Source of the DNA: Candidatus Poribacteria bacterium
Lineage (GTDB): Bacteria > Poribacteria > WGA-4E > WGA-3G
Direction: 5' to 3'
Length of the DNA: 64,000 nucleotides
NCBI GenBank assembly: GCA_012267415.1
Contig: JAAXGN010000135.1
Coordinates: 62,001-126,000 of the forward strand
Both the position numbers and the translations under genes were made by a program. Each line of letters starts with the position of its first letter. Within the stretch, counting starts at the first letter, position 1. The notes under the pieces are model-generated. The model saw only the letters and a list, made by a program, of their open reading frames with translations. It made no database searches and was not told the origin of the DNA. Shown one piece after another: positions 63,245 to 64,000 of this stretch.

Positions 63245-64000
63245 ATGCATGAGAGTTATCGTGTTGCAATTGTCGGCGCAACAGGAGCAGTTGGCAACAC
63301 TATGTTGGGATTATTGGAGGAACGTACATTTCCTGTTGGTAGTCTAAAATTGTTGGCATCACATAGGTCAGCAGGTGAAATACTTACCTTCAAAGGTGCA
63401 CATATTGAGATTGAGGAGTTGACACACGACTCCTTTGAGGACATAGATTTAGTCTTTTCCTCTGCAGGAGCATCTGTCAGTCGTGAGTTTATTCCAACCG
63501 CAATAGAAAAAGGTGCGTTGGTAATTGATAACACAAGCGCATTCCGCATGCACGATGACATCCCATTGGTTGTCCCAGAAGTTAATATGGATGCTGCACA
63601 AAAACATAACGGTCTTATCGCAAACCCAAACTGTTCAACAATTCAGATGATGGTCGCTTTAAAACCGATATATGATGCTGTCGGTATTAAGAGAATCGTA
63701 GTTTCAACATATCAGAGCGTGTCTGGTAAAAGCGGACAAGCAGTGAACGAGCTTGTTCTGCAGACAACCGAAGCATTGGAAGGGAAACCTATAACACTTG
63801 ATCGCTTTCCCCATCAGATGGCGTTTAATGTTGCTTTTGATTGGACCTTCACTGATAGTGGCGACAATGAAGAAGAACTGAAGATGATCAAAGAGACCCA
63901 TAAAATACTCTCTGACGATTCTATCGGTGTTTCAGCGACTACCGTCCGCGTCCCTGTCTTCTTTGCACATTCTGAATCTATAAACGTTGAAACAAAAGAG
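63245..64000 (+). CDS. asd: Aspartate-semialdehyde dehydrogenase, N-terminal part (runs off window)
   Basis: An open frame of 252 codons from ATG 63245 to the window edge. VAIVGATGAVGNTMLGLLEE is the NADP-binding start, VFSSAGASVSREF and VIDNTSAFRM follow, and NPNCST holds the catalytic Cys130. YQSVSGKSGQAVNEL is the family segment after it. The enzyme reduces aspartyl phosphate on the way to lysine, threonine, methionine and diaminopimelate. About 80-90 residues should be missing at the C-terminus. GAGG lies 11 bp before the ATG. Confidence 0.95.
   Translation, partial: MHESYRVAIVGATGAVGNTMLGLLEERTFPVGSLKLLASHRSAGEILTFKGAHIEIEELTHDSFEDIDLVFSSAGASVSREFIPTAIEKGALVIDNTSAFRMHDDIPLVVPEVNMDAAQKHNGLIANPNCSTIQMMVALKPIYDAVGIKRIVVSTYQSVSGKSGQAVNELVLQTTEALEGKPITLDRFPHQMAFNVAFDWTFTDSGDNEEELKMIKETHKILSDDSIGVSATTVRVPVFFAHSESINVETKE

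Overview
The window looks like a chromosomal contig from an uncultured bacterium with about 40-45% G+C (estimated by eye). Four Gfo/Idh/MocA-type dehydrogenases, a D-tagatose/psicose-type epimerase, a redoxin-cytochrome c fusion, many signal-peptide or lipoprotein beta-propellers and dense palindromic intergenic repeats point towards a Candidatus Poribacteria-like lineage or a neighbour of the Planctomycetes group. This is inference from gene content, not a phylogenetic result.

Layout. 1-1066: start of a type ISP/IIG restriction-methylation enzyme that runs off the left edge. 1405-13632: carbohydrate-type oxidoreductases, a VWA membrane protein, rsmI, a 3-hydroxyacyl-CoA dehydrogenase-family enzyme, a TVP38-type membrane protein, a P460-like cytochrome lipoprotein and two paralogous lipoproteins. 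14706-21690: a redoxin-cytochrome c fusion, a sugar epimerase, a TolB-M28-PDZ peptidase and a branched-chain-type solute-binding lipoprotein. 21883-23505: an RNA block with four serine tRNAs of different anticodon, tRNA-Arg(ACG) beside tadA (whose product edits that anticodon), tRNA-Ala(CGC) and a large SRP RNA. 23568-29998: housekeeping genes dnaX, ybaB, recR, an M28/glutaminyl-cyclase-like gene, mnmG and rsmG. 30089-36453: a partner-switching signalling block (STAS, histidine kinase, response regulator-PP2C, RsbW-like kinase, STAS) that ends in a degenerate acetyl-CoA carboxylase beta-subunit homologue lacking the catalytic motifs. 36485-40512: galK, a ROK kinase, a lipoprotein and an NHL propeller. 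40636-44325: a very large SprA-like outer-membrane beta-barrel protein with a homopolymer frameshift in its signal peptide.

The most striking region is 44507-62537. Four paralogous proteins of about 1000 residues join a complete ECF sigma factor (region 2 plus region 4) to one membrane segment at residue about 222 and a C-terminal Asp-box (BNR-like) beta-propeller of about 700 residues. All four have the same ECF-type promoter upstream, with a -35 like TGCACCA or TGCAACC, a 16-17 bp spacer and a -10 containing CGTC. This suggests membrane-tethered, self-activating sigma factors carrying their own extracytoplasmic sensor. Two secreted WD40-repeat proteins, one broken by a single-base deletion, lie between the first two. 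The window closes with the 5' part of asd.

Intergenic space is rich in palindromic repeats of several families, including a MITE-like element with terminal inverted repeats and a 5-bp target duplication. No transposase, CRISPR array or phage gene was seen.
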